A DNA stretch of 36,820 nucleotides, taken from the NCBI GenBank assembly GCA_009773315.1, contig WRPE01000032.1:1-36820 (forward strand), written 5' to 3'. Below the pieces are notes generated by a model. The model did no database searches and was not told the origin of the DNA. It saw nothing but the letters and a program-made list of their open reading frames with translations. Origin of the DNA: Syntrophaceae bacterium. Lineage in GTDB: Bacteria > Desulfobacterota > Syntrophia > Syntrophales > Smithellaceae. Shown piece by piece: positions 9,325 through 16,595 of this stretch. Position 1 is the first letter of the stretch; every line of letters begins with the position of its first letter. The position numbers and the translations under genes were made by a program.

Positions 9325-9514
9325 GCCTGAAACATCGTTTATTCTATTTCCAATTCAAGCGCTACCTTCGTTGGTAGTTTGCCCGCCGCATGCTTGGTCG
9401 TCGGCTTCCTAAACCTATTGGAAGGTATAATAATTCCGGGGACACAACACTAAATTCCATGATATTTAACTAATCGTTACCATTGCGTTTTCTCTCAGTC
9501 CTGTTAAGAGCTCT

Positions 9515-9530
9515 ATTTTGCTTGCAAAAT
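9515..9530. promoter_or_regulatory. Inverted repeat over the -35 box, candidate AbiEi operator
   Basis: Perfect inverted repeat ATTTTGC - TT - GCAAAAT overlapping the putative -35 box of the AbiEi/AbiEii promoter. AbiEi proteins are known to repress their own operon by binding inverted repeats; that this one is the operator is inference. Confidence 0.45.
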
Positions 9531-9549
9531 ATTACAAAGTACATATAAT
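9522..9549 (+). promoter_or_regulatory. Putative sigma-70 promoter of the AbiE pair
   Basis: TTGCAA (9522-9527), 16-bp spacer, TATAAT (9544-9549). The -10 is a perfect consensus and lies 21 bp before the AbiEi start codon; an AAGGA ribosome site (9557-9561) follows. Confidence 0.6.
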
Positions 9550-9570
9550 TAACACTAAGGATAATTATAT

Positions 9571-10167
9571 ATGCTTAGTAAAAAAATAGCCAGATTGCAG
9601 GAATTAAGTCGGAAGCCCTATTTTACTCTTGGCGACGTGGCGCAGACTTTCAGCCTCCAGCCGGCCCCCGCCCGCGTATTATGCAGCCGTTATGTTCGGC
9701 AGGGTTTGCTGGTCAGATTTAAAAATAATATTTATACAACTGCCTGGAAATGGGAAAGTCTGACGCGCCAGGATCTTTTTAAAATCGCTAATGTGTTGCA
9801 GGTTCCTTCCTATATTTCTCTGATGACGGCCCTGGCGTATTATGATGTGACAACGCAGGCGCAGAACAATTATCAGGAAAGCGTCTGTCTGAAACGTTCG
9901 ATAGCCTACCATGTCCGGGAGGCTGTTTTCAGTTATGCCAAATTACAGAGCCGATACTATGGCGATTTCGTTAAAAAGGACGGCGTATTTATCGCTACCA
10001 AAGAAAAAGCGTTTCTGGACGCGGCCTATCTTTTCTCATTCGGCAAATATAAGTTTGACGTTGACTCACTAGACATGAAGAAACTGGAATTGAAAAAGAT
10101 AAAGAGTCTGTTGAAAGTTTATCCTGAAAAAACAAAAGAAACGGTGAAAAGACTATGCGGGATTTAA
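9571..10167 (+). CDS. AbiEi-like antitoxin / transcriptional regulator of a type IV toxin-antitoxin pair
   Basis: Antitoxin half of an AbiE-type system. The N-terminal winged-helix region (about 1-55: FTLGDVAQTFSLQPAPARVLCSRYVRQGLLVRFKNNIY, interrupted here only for length) is the usual AbiEi DNA-binding domain; the rest (about 60-198) is the antitoxin domain, with YISLMTALAYYDVT typical of the family. Length 198 aa is normal. The gene overlaps the toxin gene by 13 bp. In characterised AbiE systems AbiEi represses the operon and neutralises AbiEii without direct protein binding. Start chosen by an AAGGA ribosome site 9 bp upstream. Confidence 0.85.
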   Translation: MLSKKIARLQELSRKPYFTLGDVAQTFSLQPAPARVLCSRYVRQGLLVRFKNNIYTTAWKWESLTRQDLFKIANVLQVPSYISLMTALAYYDVTTQAQNNYQESVCLKRSIAYHVREAVFSYAKLQSRYYGDFVKKDGVFIATKEKAFLDAAYLFSFGKYKFDVDSLDMKKLELKKIKSLLKVYPEKTKETVKRLCGI

Positions 10168-10829
10168 TTCAACATGAGCAATTTGAGCTGGAAGTCCTGG
10201 ACAGGCTTAACAGCGGACGATTTCTGACCAACTTGATTTTCGGCGGCGGTACCATGTTGCGCTTATGCCATGGGCTGGATCGTTATTCGGTGGATTTGGA
10301 TTTCTGGGTGGCAAAGGATATTGACTGGGCAAAGTTTTACCGGAAGATGGAAAGATATTTACAGCAATTCTATTCACTTGCCGATTCCGCCAACAAGCAT
10401 TTTACAATTCTATTCGAATTGAAATCGCCACAATTTCCAAGAGCGCTGAAAATAGAAATCCGCAAAGAGGCAAAGATCATCAAAACGGAAACCTGCATCG
10501 CTTACAGTGTCAACTCCAATATTCAGGTTCTGATAAAAACTGTGGCGCAGGAAGAAATGATGAAGTCAAAAATTGAGGCCTTTCTCAGCCGCAAGGAAAT
10601 CCGTGACGCATACGATATTGAGTTTTTATTAAAAAGGGGCATACCCCTTGCTGCTGAAAATGAAATTCCGGGCAAACTGCTTGCCGGGTTGGAAAAACTT
10701 GGGAAGAAAGACTTTTCTGTAAAGTTGGGAACGCTGCTTGATGCTTCTGTGCGAAAATATTACCTGGAAAATGGATTCCGCATTCTGGAGATGAGCCTGC
10801 GGGACAAAATGAAAGCCAATGAAACATAA
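10155..10829 (+). CDS. AbiEii-like nucleotidyltransferase toxin
   Basis: Toxin half of the type IV toxin-antitoxin pair, a polymerase-beta-fold nucleotidyltransferase (DUF1814/AbiEii). Characterised relatives act on tRNA acceptor ends or other RNA and arrest growth on phage infection. The key motifs are intact: GGGT at residues 30-33 and RYSVDLDF at 43-50, with Asp47 and Asp49 as metal ligands; later KIEIRKE (about 97-103) and AYDIEFLLKRG (about 154-164) match family motifs. It overlaps AbiEi by 13 bp, implying coupled translation. The 160 bases downstream contain no gene and no obvious terminator. Confidence 0.88.
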   Translation: MRDLIQHEQFELEVLDRLNSGRFLTNLIFGGGTMLRLCHGLDRYSVDLDFWVAKDIDWAKFYRKMERYLQQFYSLADSANKHFTILFELKSPQFPRALKIEIRKEAKIIKTETCIAYSVNSNIQVLIKTVAQEEMMKSKIEAFLSRKEIRDAYDIEFLLKRGIPLAAENEIPGKLLAGLEKLGKKDFSVKLGTLLDASVRKYYLENGFRILEMSLRDKMKANET

Positions 10830-10989
10830 TGGGGAATGGTTCCAAATACCTGAACGAAATTGGGGAGCAACTCTTTCCCGATATTTTCATTGGATACGCG
10901 CTCATAGCAATGGACGTTCATTCGTGTTGTGAAAAAAAAACGACTATGGTAAATCAACAATCCTTATTCATCTTTAAAGGGATTTTGAC

Positions 10990-11793
10990 ATGATTGACGT
11001 TTTAAAAAGGGTTCACGCACACATGCCATACCATCTTCTACCTCAGCATCTGCCGATGATTCTGGAGAAGAAGCTCAATCTGGAGATTTATTTCAGCCAC
11101 TATGCGTTACAATCACTGGATAAAAAAAAGTGCGTCGAGACCGCTCACAGATTAAAAGATGCCGGATTGAAAGTGACTTTTCACGCTCCTTTTGTAGATC
11201 TGCGTCCCGGTGCGCTCGATGATCAGATCCGAAAGAGCAGTCTGGATCGGATTCGGCAGGTATTTGATCTGACACCGCATTTTCAGCCGCTGAAAATTGT
11301 CTGCCACCCGTCCTTTGACGACCGCTACTATGTGGACTGCGATGATTTGTGGCTGGAAAACAGCGTCAATTTCTGGCGTCAGCTTATTCCGTTGGCCAAA
11401 GACGCAGCGACCATCATCGCTCTGGAAAATGTTTATGAAAAAGAACCGCACATTTTAAGCCGTCTGTTTGAAATGCTTGCTTCGGATCAGGTTTGTTTTT
11501 GTTTTGACACAGGGCATTTCAATGTCTTTTCCTATGCGCCTTTGAAAGCCTGGATGGAGCAGATGGGCCGTTATATCGGTCATCTGCATCTGCATGATAA
11601 TTTCGGCAAGTTTGACGAGCATCTGCCGGTGGGCGCGGCGACGTTCCCCTTCGAGCGGTTTTTCATGGCGCTGAAAGATATGAACGCCAGACCGACCATC
11701 ACGCTGGAGGCGCACGCTCAGGAACATCTTTGGAAGTCGGCGGTTAATTTGCAAAAAATGTTGCTTTGGTATGACGGGGATAAGGCGGATTAG
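10990..11793 (+). CDS. Sugar phosphate isomerase/epimerase family protein (TIM barrel)
   Basis: Xylose-isomerase-like/AP-endonuclease-2 superfamily TIM barrel, 267 aa. Family metal-site blocks are visible: ALENVYEKEP (Glu near 139), CFDTGHFN (Asp/His near 165-168), GHLHLHDNFGKFDEHLPVG (near 190-210) and a final ITLEAH. It is probably a divalent-metal enzyme acting on a sugar or cyclitol, but the substrate cannot be told. An AAAGGG site precedes the ATG. It is followed after 21 bp by the permease gene oppB-like, so the three genes 10990-13629 may be one operon. Confidence 0.85.
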   Translation: MIDVLKRVHAHMPYHLLPQHLPMILEKKLNLEIYFSHYALQSLDKKKCVETAHRLKDAGLKVTFHAPFVDLRPGALDDQIRKSSLDRIRQVFDLTPHFQPLKIVCHPSFDDRYYVDCDDLWLENSVNFWRQLIPLAKDAATIIALENVYEKEPHILSRLFEMLASDQVCFCFDTGHFNVFSYAPLKAWMEQMGRYIGHLHLHDNFGKFDEHLPVGAATFPFERFFMALKDMNARPTITLEAHAQEHLWKSAVNLQKMLLWYDGDKAD

Positions 11794-11814
11794 AAGCCTG
11801 CCGCGGAGAATAAT

Positions 11815-12789
11815 GTGATTAAGTATCTGATCAAGAGGGTCCTCTTTATGATTCCGCTTCTGCTCGGCATCACCGTTATTTGTTTTTTTGTGATGCGCCT
11901 GGCGCCCGGATCGCCCACGGATTTGCAGACGCAGATGAATCCGAAAGCGTCGGCCGAGATGAAAGAGCGTCTGATGAGCCTGTATGAACTGGATAAGCCC
12001 ATCCATGTTCAATACTGGTCATGGCTGAAAAAGCTGGGGCGAGGTGACTTGGGAACTTCCTTTTCATCCGACCATCGGAAGGTGGCAGACAAGATTCTAG
12101 AGCGTCTGCCGATCACAGTTATTATCAATTTTCTGTCGCTGATCATTATTATCGCAGTGGCTGTGCCGATTGGCGTTTTATCGGCGGTTCATCAGGATTC
12201 GCTTTTTGATAAAGTGACCGCTGTGCTTGTGTTTATCGGTTTTGCTGTGCCGACGTTCTGGCTGGCGTTGCTCATGATGATTTTTTTCGGCATTCACCTG
12301 GGGTGGCTGCCGATTTCAGGATTGCGGTCCCTGAATTATGAATATCTCAGTGCCTGGGGGCAGTTGGCGGATCTGGTCAAGCATCTGATTCTGCCGGTCT
12401 TCATATCTGCTTTTGGAGGATTGGCCGGACTTTCCCGCTACATGCGGGCCAATATGCTGGAGGTTATCAGGCAGGATTACATTTTGACGGCGCGCGCCAA
12501 GGGGTTGAGCGAAAGACAGGTGATTTATAAACATGCCTTGCGCAATGCACTATTGCCGGCGATTACCATCCTGGGATTATCCATTCCCGGCCTGATCGGA
12601 GGCAGTGTCATCTTTGAAACTATTTTTGCGATTCCGGGCATGGGGCAGTTGTTTTACCTGTCGGTGATGGCTCGTGACTATCCGACGGTCATGGGGATAT
12701 TGCTGATTGGCGCGATTTTGACGTTGGTGGGGAATTTGATTGCCGATTTGTCGTATGCGCTGGCGGACCCGCGTATCCGCATTTCGTGA
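11815..12789 (+). CDS. Opp/Dpp-type ABC transporter permease (OppB/DppB-like)
   Basis: Inner-membrane permease of a peptide/nickel-type ABC importer. An N-terminal membrane helix (about 8-30, then RLAPGSPTD) is followed by a large extracytoplasmic loop and five further helices. The EAA loop that contacts the ATPase is present: [20 protein letters not shown] (about 223-242). Length 324 aa is typical for the B component. The start is GTG at 11815; an ATG two bases upstream is in another frame. The C-component permease follows after 12 bp, but no ATP-binding or solute-binding gene is in the neighbourhood, so the partners must be encoded elsewhere or the operon is split. Substrate unknown. Confidence 0.92.
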   Translation: MIKYLIKRVLFMIPLLLGITVICFFVMRLAPGSPTDLQTQMNPKASAEMKERLMSLYELDKPIHVQYWSWLKKLGRGDLGTSFSSDHRKVADKILERLPITVIINFLSLIIIIAVAVPIGVLSAVHQDSLFDKVTAVLVFIGFAVPTFWLALLMMIFFGIHLGWLPISGLRSLNYEYLSAWGQLADLVKHLILPVFISAFGGLAGLSRYMRANMLEVIRQDYILTARAKGLSERQVIYKHALRNALLPAITILGLSIPGLIGGSVIFETIFAIPGMGQLFYLSVMARDYPTVMGILLIGAILTLVGNLIADLSYALADPRIRIS

Positions 12790-12801
12790 AAGAGTAAAAC
12801 G

Positions 12802-13629
12802 ATGGGTTTCTGGAAAATGTTTTATCAAAACAAACTGGCGCTGACCGGCTGTGGCATTGTAATTTTGCTGTTTGTCGTGTCGCTCCTGGCGCCCGTGCTT
12901 GCGCCTTACGATCCCGGCGCGATTGATCTGAAAAATGTCCTGGCGCCGCCGTCCGGTGAACACTGGTTTGGTACGGATCAGCTGGGGCGCGATGTTCTTT
13001 CCCGAATGATTTGGGGAGCGCGCATTTCGCTGAAGGTCGGTTTTGTCGCCACGGGTCTCGCAATTCTCATCGGGATGGTTCTGGGCGCCGTTGCCGGTTT
13101 CTACGGCGGTTGGATCGATGCGGTGATCATGCGATTTGTGGATGTCATGCTTTGTTTTCCCGCCTTTTTCCTGATCCTGGCGGTGATCGCCTTCCTGGAG
13201 CCTTCGATCTGGAATATTATGATTGTCATCGGGCTCACCGGCTGGATGGGGGTGACTCGTTTGGTGCGGGCGGATTTTGTCTCGCTTCGCGAGCGGGATT
13301 TTGTGCGGGCGGCCCGGGCCATAGGCGCAAATGATGCACGAATTATTTTTATGCACATTCTGCCCAACGCGCTGGCGTCCATTCTGGTGGCGGCTACCCT
13401 CGGTATTGCCGGCGCGATTCTGACGGAGTCGGCTCTGAGTTTTTTGGGAATCGGCGTGCAGCCGCCGACGCCCAGCTGGGGGAATATTCTGACGGCAGGC
13501 AAAGATAATATCGATATCGCCTGGTGGCTGTCGCTTTATCCGGGCCTGGCGATTCTGATCACGGTAGTCGGCTATAATTTATTGGGCGAAGGCATACGCG
13601 ACGCGTCCGATCCGCGCCTGAAAAGATAA
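12802..13629 (+). CDS. Opp/Dpp-type ABC transporter permease (OppC/DppC-like)
   Basis: Second permease of the importer. It has an N-terminal OppC_N helix (about 10-32), the conserved HWFGTDQLGRDVLSRMIWGAR segment (about 52-72), then five membrane helices. The EAA loop ARAIGANDARIIFMHILPNA is at about 169-188, and the ending GEGIRDASDPRLKR is the usual DppC C-terminus. 275 aa is full length. It follows OppB-like by 12 bp. No ATPase gene follows; after 171 bases a different unit begins, with a good ribosome site and a small gene. Confidence 0.92.
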   Translation: MGFWKMFYQNKLALTGCGIVILLFVVSLLAPVLAPYDPGAIDLKNVLAPPSGEHWFGTDQLGRDVLSRMIWGARISLKVGFVATGLAILIGMVLGAVAGFYGGWIDAVIMRFVDVMLCFPAFFLILAVIAFLEPSIWNIMIVIGLTGWMGVTRLVRADFVSLRERDFVRAARAIGANDARIIFMHILPNALASILVAATLGIAGAILTESALSFLGIGVQPPTPSWGNILTAGKDNIDIAWWLSLYPGLAILITVVGYNLLGEGIRDASDPRLKR

Positions 13630-13800
13630 TTCCATGATATGTACGGCAACGGTGTTACTAAACTTGAATATTTATTTTATGCCGCAATTCATAATAGCAC
13701 TCTTGGGGCTTGATTATGTTGTTAAAATATAATACTAGTCCGCCACGGTTACGAATGAATATGAAAAAGTTTACAGGCTATGCTTCCCAGGAGGATTTAA

Positions 13801-13968
13801 ATGTCCAGAAGAATCAACCCAGAATTACTCAAAACTGACCGCCGAATCATTTCCCGCAAGGTACTGATCGGTGAATTATCAGAAAAAGATTTATCCGCTC
13901 TTTTAAAAAAGCTGCCTGATATGGCCGATAATGCCGAAGAAATTCCGTTTCAGGCCAACGAAAAGTAG
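13801..13968 (+). CDS. Small hypothetical protein, 55 aa
   Basis: Short open frame starting ATG at 13801 and ending TAG at 13966-13968; it begins MSRRINPELLKTDRR and ends FQANEK. A near-perfect AGGAGG ribosome site lies 6-7 bp before the ATG, which is the main reason to accept it. The protein is charged, mainly helical (ELSEKDLSALLKKLPDM) and has no membrane segment. It ends 5 bp before tatD and is probably the first gene of a tatD-queC-queE-queD transcript. I do not recognise the family. Confidence 0.65.
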   Translation: MSRRINPELLKTDRRIISRKVLIGELSEKDLSALLKKLPDMADNAEEIPFQANEK

Positions 13969-13973
13969 GCGTT

Positions 13974-14750
13974 ATGCTGGTTGACTCCCATGCCCACCTG
14001 GAGATGAAAGAATTCGATTCCGACCGTAAGGACGTGATCGAACGGGCCAGCCTCGCAGGTGTTGACTGTATCATCACAGTGGGAACAAATCCGAGCTTGA
14101 GCCGTAAGGCGTTATCGATTGCCCGTCAATACGAAAACGTTTATGCAACCGTCGGGGTTCATCCCCATGATGTGGCCAAATCAAACGACAAATCATTTGA
14201 CGAACTGAAGGTGCTGGCGCAAGATCCAAAAGTTGTCGCCTATGGCGAAATCGGTCTGGATTTCTTTCGCAATATTTCACCGCGTGGAAAACAAATAGAA
14301 ATGTTTGCCAGGCAACTGGAATTGGCGAACGAACTCAATCTGCCGGTGATTATCCATGACCGCGATGCTCATGAAGAGACGCTCAGCATGGTGAAAGCCT
14401 CCGGTATCCGCTGGGGTGTCTTTCATTGTTTTTCCGGCGAGTGGGCCATGGCCAGGAAGTGTATTGATCTGGGTTTTTATATTTCCGTGCCCGGTGTCGT
14501 GACGTTTGATAAGTCTAAAGTGTTGCATGAGGTTGTGAGGCAGGCGCCGCTCGATTCGATCCTTTTAGAAACAGACTGTCCTTATCTGACGCCCGCCCCG
14601 CATCGCGGTAAAAGAAATGAACCGTCATTCATTATCCATACGGCAAAGAAAATCGCTGAAATCAAGGGCATGACCTGGGAAGAGGTGGCGCAAACGGCAG
14701 CCTGCAACACCCGGAAGCTTTTCCGCATCAAAACCTCTCCCGCTAAATAG
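13974..14750 (+). CDS. tatD: TatD-family metal-dependent DNase
   Basis: TatD/YcfH-type metal-dependent hydrolase (exonuclease acting on DNA in characterised members). TIM-barrel metal ligands are all visible: DSHAHLE with His6 and His8, GEIGLDFF with Glu92, IHDRDAHEE with His128, FHCFSG with His151, and [21 protein letters not shown] with Asp201. 258 aa is a normal length. The start at 13974 lies 5 bp after the small upstream gene and has a GTAGGCGTT leader without a strong Shine-Dalgarno, suggesting coupling. The queuosine genes follow on the same strand. Confidence 0.95.
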   Translation: MLVDSHAHLEMKEFDSDRKDVIERASLAGVDCIITVGTNPSLSRKALSIARQYENVYATVGVHPHDVAKSNDKSFDELKVLAQDPKVVAYGEIGLDFFRNISPRGKQIEMFARQLELANELNLPVIIHDRDAHEETLSMVKASGIRWGVFHCFSGEWAMARKCIDLGFYISVPGVVTFDKSKVLHEVVRQAPLDSILLETDCPYLTPAPHRGKRNEPSFIIHTAKKIAEIKGMTWEEVAQTAACNTRKLFRIKTSPAK

Positions 14751-14790
14751 CCCGGGCGATTTTTTACAAAATCTGATAGACAATCTGACC

Positions 14791-15507
14791 ATGAAAAACG
14801 AAGTCGATAAACCAATGAAGAAAGCGGTTGTTTTGCTCTCCGGCGGCATTGATTCCGCCACCACACTGGCTATTGCCCGGAACAGGGGATTTGAGATATG
14901 TGCCTTGAGCTTCCGGTATGGTCAACGTCACCTGGTTGAATTGGAAGCAGCCGCGCGCATTGTCCAAAGCTATTTCGTGCCTCAACACCTGACGGTTGAT
15001 ATTGATCTGCGTCGTATCGGGGGGTCCGCTTTGACCAGTGACCTGGGCGTCCCCAAGAGCCGCTCATTGCAAGAAATGGGGAAGGATATTCCAATCACCT
15101 ACGTTCCGGCGCGCAACACCATCTTTCTTTCTTATGCTTTGGCGTGGGCGGAGGTGATCGGGTCTTCCGACATTTTTATCGGTGTGAATGCCCTGGACTA
15201 CAGCGGCTATCCGGACTGCCGCCCGGAATATATTGAGGCCTACGAACGCATGGCCAACCTGGCGACTAAAGCCGGTGTGGAGGGCAAACAAAAATTAAAA
15301 ATTCATACACCGCTCATCGCGTTAAGCAAGGCGCAGATTATTCGCAAAGGTATGGAATTGGACGTTGATTATTCCCTGACGCATAGTTGCTACGATCCGG
15401 GAACGGACGGCGCTGCCTGCGGCCAGTGTGATTCCTGCTTGCTGCGCCTGAAAGGCTTTCAGGAAGCGGGACTCAGCGATCCGGTAAGATATAGGCTGAC
15501 CCCCTAA
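14791..15507 (+). CDS. queC: 7-cyano-7-deazaguanine synthase QueC
   Basis: Converts 7-carboxy-7-deazaguanine to preQ0 using ATP and ammonia in queuosine precursor synthesis. The PP-loop [10 protein letters not shown] is at about residues 16-25. The C-terminal zinc site is [17 protein letters not shown] with four cysteines; [11 protein letters not shown] and [14 protein letters not shown] are also diagnostic. The ATG at 14791 gives 238 aa; a second ATG at 14815 would begin directly before [10 protein letters not shown] and is equally plausible, since neither has a strong ribosome site. The stop sits inside a small hairpin and is followed by a heptamer repeat before queE. Confidence 0.95.
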   Translation: MKNEVDKPMKKAVVLLSGGIDSATTLAIARNRGFEICALSFRYGQRHLVELEAAARIVQSYFVPQHLTVDIDLRRIGGSALTSDLGVPKSRSLQEMGKDIPITYVPARNTIFLSYALAWAEVIGSSDIFIGVNALDYSGYPDCRPEYIEAYERMANLATKAGVEGKQKLKIHTPLIALSKAQIIRKGMELDVDYSLTHSCYDPGTDGAACGQCDSCLLRLKGFQEAGLSDPVRYRLTP

Positions 15508-15514
15508 AGGGGTC
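15498..15514 (+). other. Small hairpin over the queC stop codon
   Basis: GACCCC - CTAAA - GGGGTC, a 6-bp stem with a 5-base loop that includes the queC stop TAA. There is no following T-run, so it is not a classical terminator; it may affect stability or coupling between queC and queE. Confidence 0.4.
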
Positions 15515-15519
15515 ACGAG

Positions 15520-15547
15520 ACCGAAGGCTGAAGACTGAAGACCGAAG
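15520..15547. repeat. Four-unit heptamer tandem repeat between queC and queE
   Basis: Four consecutive units of consensus RCYGAAG (ACCGAAG, GCTGAAG, ACTGAAG, ACCGAAG). It fills the 61-bp gap between queC and queE and codes for nothing visible. Confidence 0.7.
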
Positions 15548-15568
15548 GACAACCAGCCTAAAGGACTT

Positions 15569-16198
15569 ATGTATTCTGTTAAGGAAATATTTTATTCGGT
15601 ACAAGGGGAAGGCTATTACAGTGGCCGTCCGGCGGTTTTTTGTCGTTTTGCCGGATGTAACTTGTGGTCCGGTAAAGAAGAAGACCGAAAAGATGCGCTC
15701 TGCAAATTTTGCGATACGGATTTTGTCGGGACGGACGGCAACGATGGCGGATCATATAAGACCGCAAGCCTTTTGGTCCAAAAGATAGCTCAAAACTGGC
15801 CGCAATCAAACGGTCGCCGCTTTGTGGTTTGCACCGGCGGAGAACCCTTGCTGCAGATCAATGACGAGTTGATTGCCGCCCTGCATGAAGCAAATTTTGA
15901 AATAGCCGTGGAGACCAATGGTACACTTGCAGCGCCTGCGGGCATTGACTGGATTTGTGTCAGTCCCAAAGCCTCTGTGGCGTTGGCGCAGGTAAGCGGG
16001 CATGAGTTAAAGCTGGTCTATCCGCAGGATGGGGCCAATCCGGAACAATATCTAAAACTGAATTTCCGGCATTTTTTTCTGCAGCCCATGGACGGCGCTG
16101 GTCAGGAACAGGCCACAAGGCAGGCCTTGGAGTATGTTTTGGCGCATCCCGAGTGGCGAATCAGTGTGCAGTTGCATAAAATATTAGGTGTTCGATAA
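15569..16198 (+). CDS. queE: 7-carboxy-7-deazaguanine synthase QueE (radical SAM)
   Basis: Radical-SAM enzyme that converts 6-carboxytetrahydropterin to 7-carboxy-7-deazaguanine. The cluster motif is the QueE-type CX14CX2C: Cys30 (AGCNLWSG), Cys45 and Cys48 (CKFCDTDFVG). Further blocks are VQGEGYYSGRPAVFCRF at the N-terminus, CTGGEPLLQ (about 90-98), VETNGT and ICVSPKA. 209 aa is normal for this class. AAGGA lies 5-9 bp before the ATG. Followed 10 bp later by queD. Confidence 0.95.
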   Translation: MYSVKEIFYSVQGEGYYSGRPAVFCRFAGCNLWSGKEEDRKDALCKFCDTDFVGTDGNDGGSYKTASLLVQKIAQNWPQSNGRRFVVCTGGEPLLQINDELIAALHEANFEIAVETNGTLAAPAGIDWICVSPKASVALAQVSGHELKLVYPQDGANPEQYLKLNFRHFFLQPMDGAGQEQATRQALEYVLAHPEWRISVQLHKILGVR

Positions 16199-16208
16199 GG
16201 AATAAAAA

Positions 16209-16568
16209 ATGGAAATTTATAAAGTATTCAAATTTGACGCGGCGCATCATCTACCCTGTGTCCCTGTCGGCCACAAGTGCGCCAAGCTGCACGGCCATTC
16301 CTTCCGCGTTGAAATCCACATCCGGGGTAGCGCCGACCCCCGCACTGGCTGGGTGATGGATTTTGCCGACATCTCGGCCGCTTTTGAACCGGTCCTGGAT
16401 CAATTAGATCATAAAAATTTAAACAATATCGAAGGTCTGGAAAATCCCACTTCGGAAAATTTATGTCAGTGGATCTGGCGGCGTCTTCGACCCACACTTC
16501 CGCAATTGTATAAGATCATCGTTCAGGAAAGCCCGGAATCCGGCTGTATCTATGAAGGGGAAGATTAA
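16209..16568 (+). CDS. queD: 6-carboxy-5,6,7,8-tetrahydropterin synthase QueD
   Basis: Converts 7,8-dihydroneopterin triphosphate to 6-carboxytetrahydropterin, the first committed queuosine step. Zinc ligands come from FDAAHHL (His13/14) and KLHGHSF (His28, His30); Cys24 is the catalytic cysteine of VGHKCAKLHGH. WVMDFADI, LDHKNLN, NPTSENLC and QESPESGCIYEGED complete the family pattern. AAGGA precedes the ATG. The last 86 bp before the final codon are repeated exactly at 20781-20866, which marks this 3' end as an insertion site (described separately). The stop TAA is 27 bp before the TOTE gene, so the inserted gene may be read from the que transcript. Confidence 0.96.
   Translation: MEIYKVFKFDAAHHLPCVPVGHKCAKLHGHSFRVEIHIRGSADPRTGWVMDFADISAAFEPVLDQLDHKNLNNIEGLENPTSENLCQWIWRRLRPTLPQLYKIIVQESPESGCIYEGED
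16479..16564 (+). repeat. queD-end direct repeat, copy 1 (within queD)
   Basis: 86 bp, CGGCGTCTTC to GGGGAAGA, identical to 20781-20866. It covers the last 29 codons of queD except the final base of the GAT/GAA codon. In this copy the codon is GAT, then TAA, then TTGTATTAAC. Confidence 0.97.
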
Positions 16569-16595
16569 TTGTATTAACAACGGGAGCGGTGAATC

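Noticed and set aside
12577-13356. Minus-strand open frame of 259 codons opposite the two permease genes
   Set aside because: Highly polar, His/Gln/Arg-rich translation that mirrors membrane-protein codons; no ribosome site or domain.
14751-14790. preQ1 riboswitch upstream of queC
   Set aside because: The gap to tatD is only 40 bases, with no recognisable preQ1 aptamer; none was seen upstream of the 55-codon gene either.
16479-16564. tRNA or tmRNA attachment site at the insertion boundary
   Set aside because: The repeated sequence is the queD coding end and does not fold as a tRNA 3' half; no tRNA gene is in the window.
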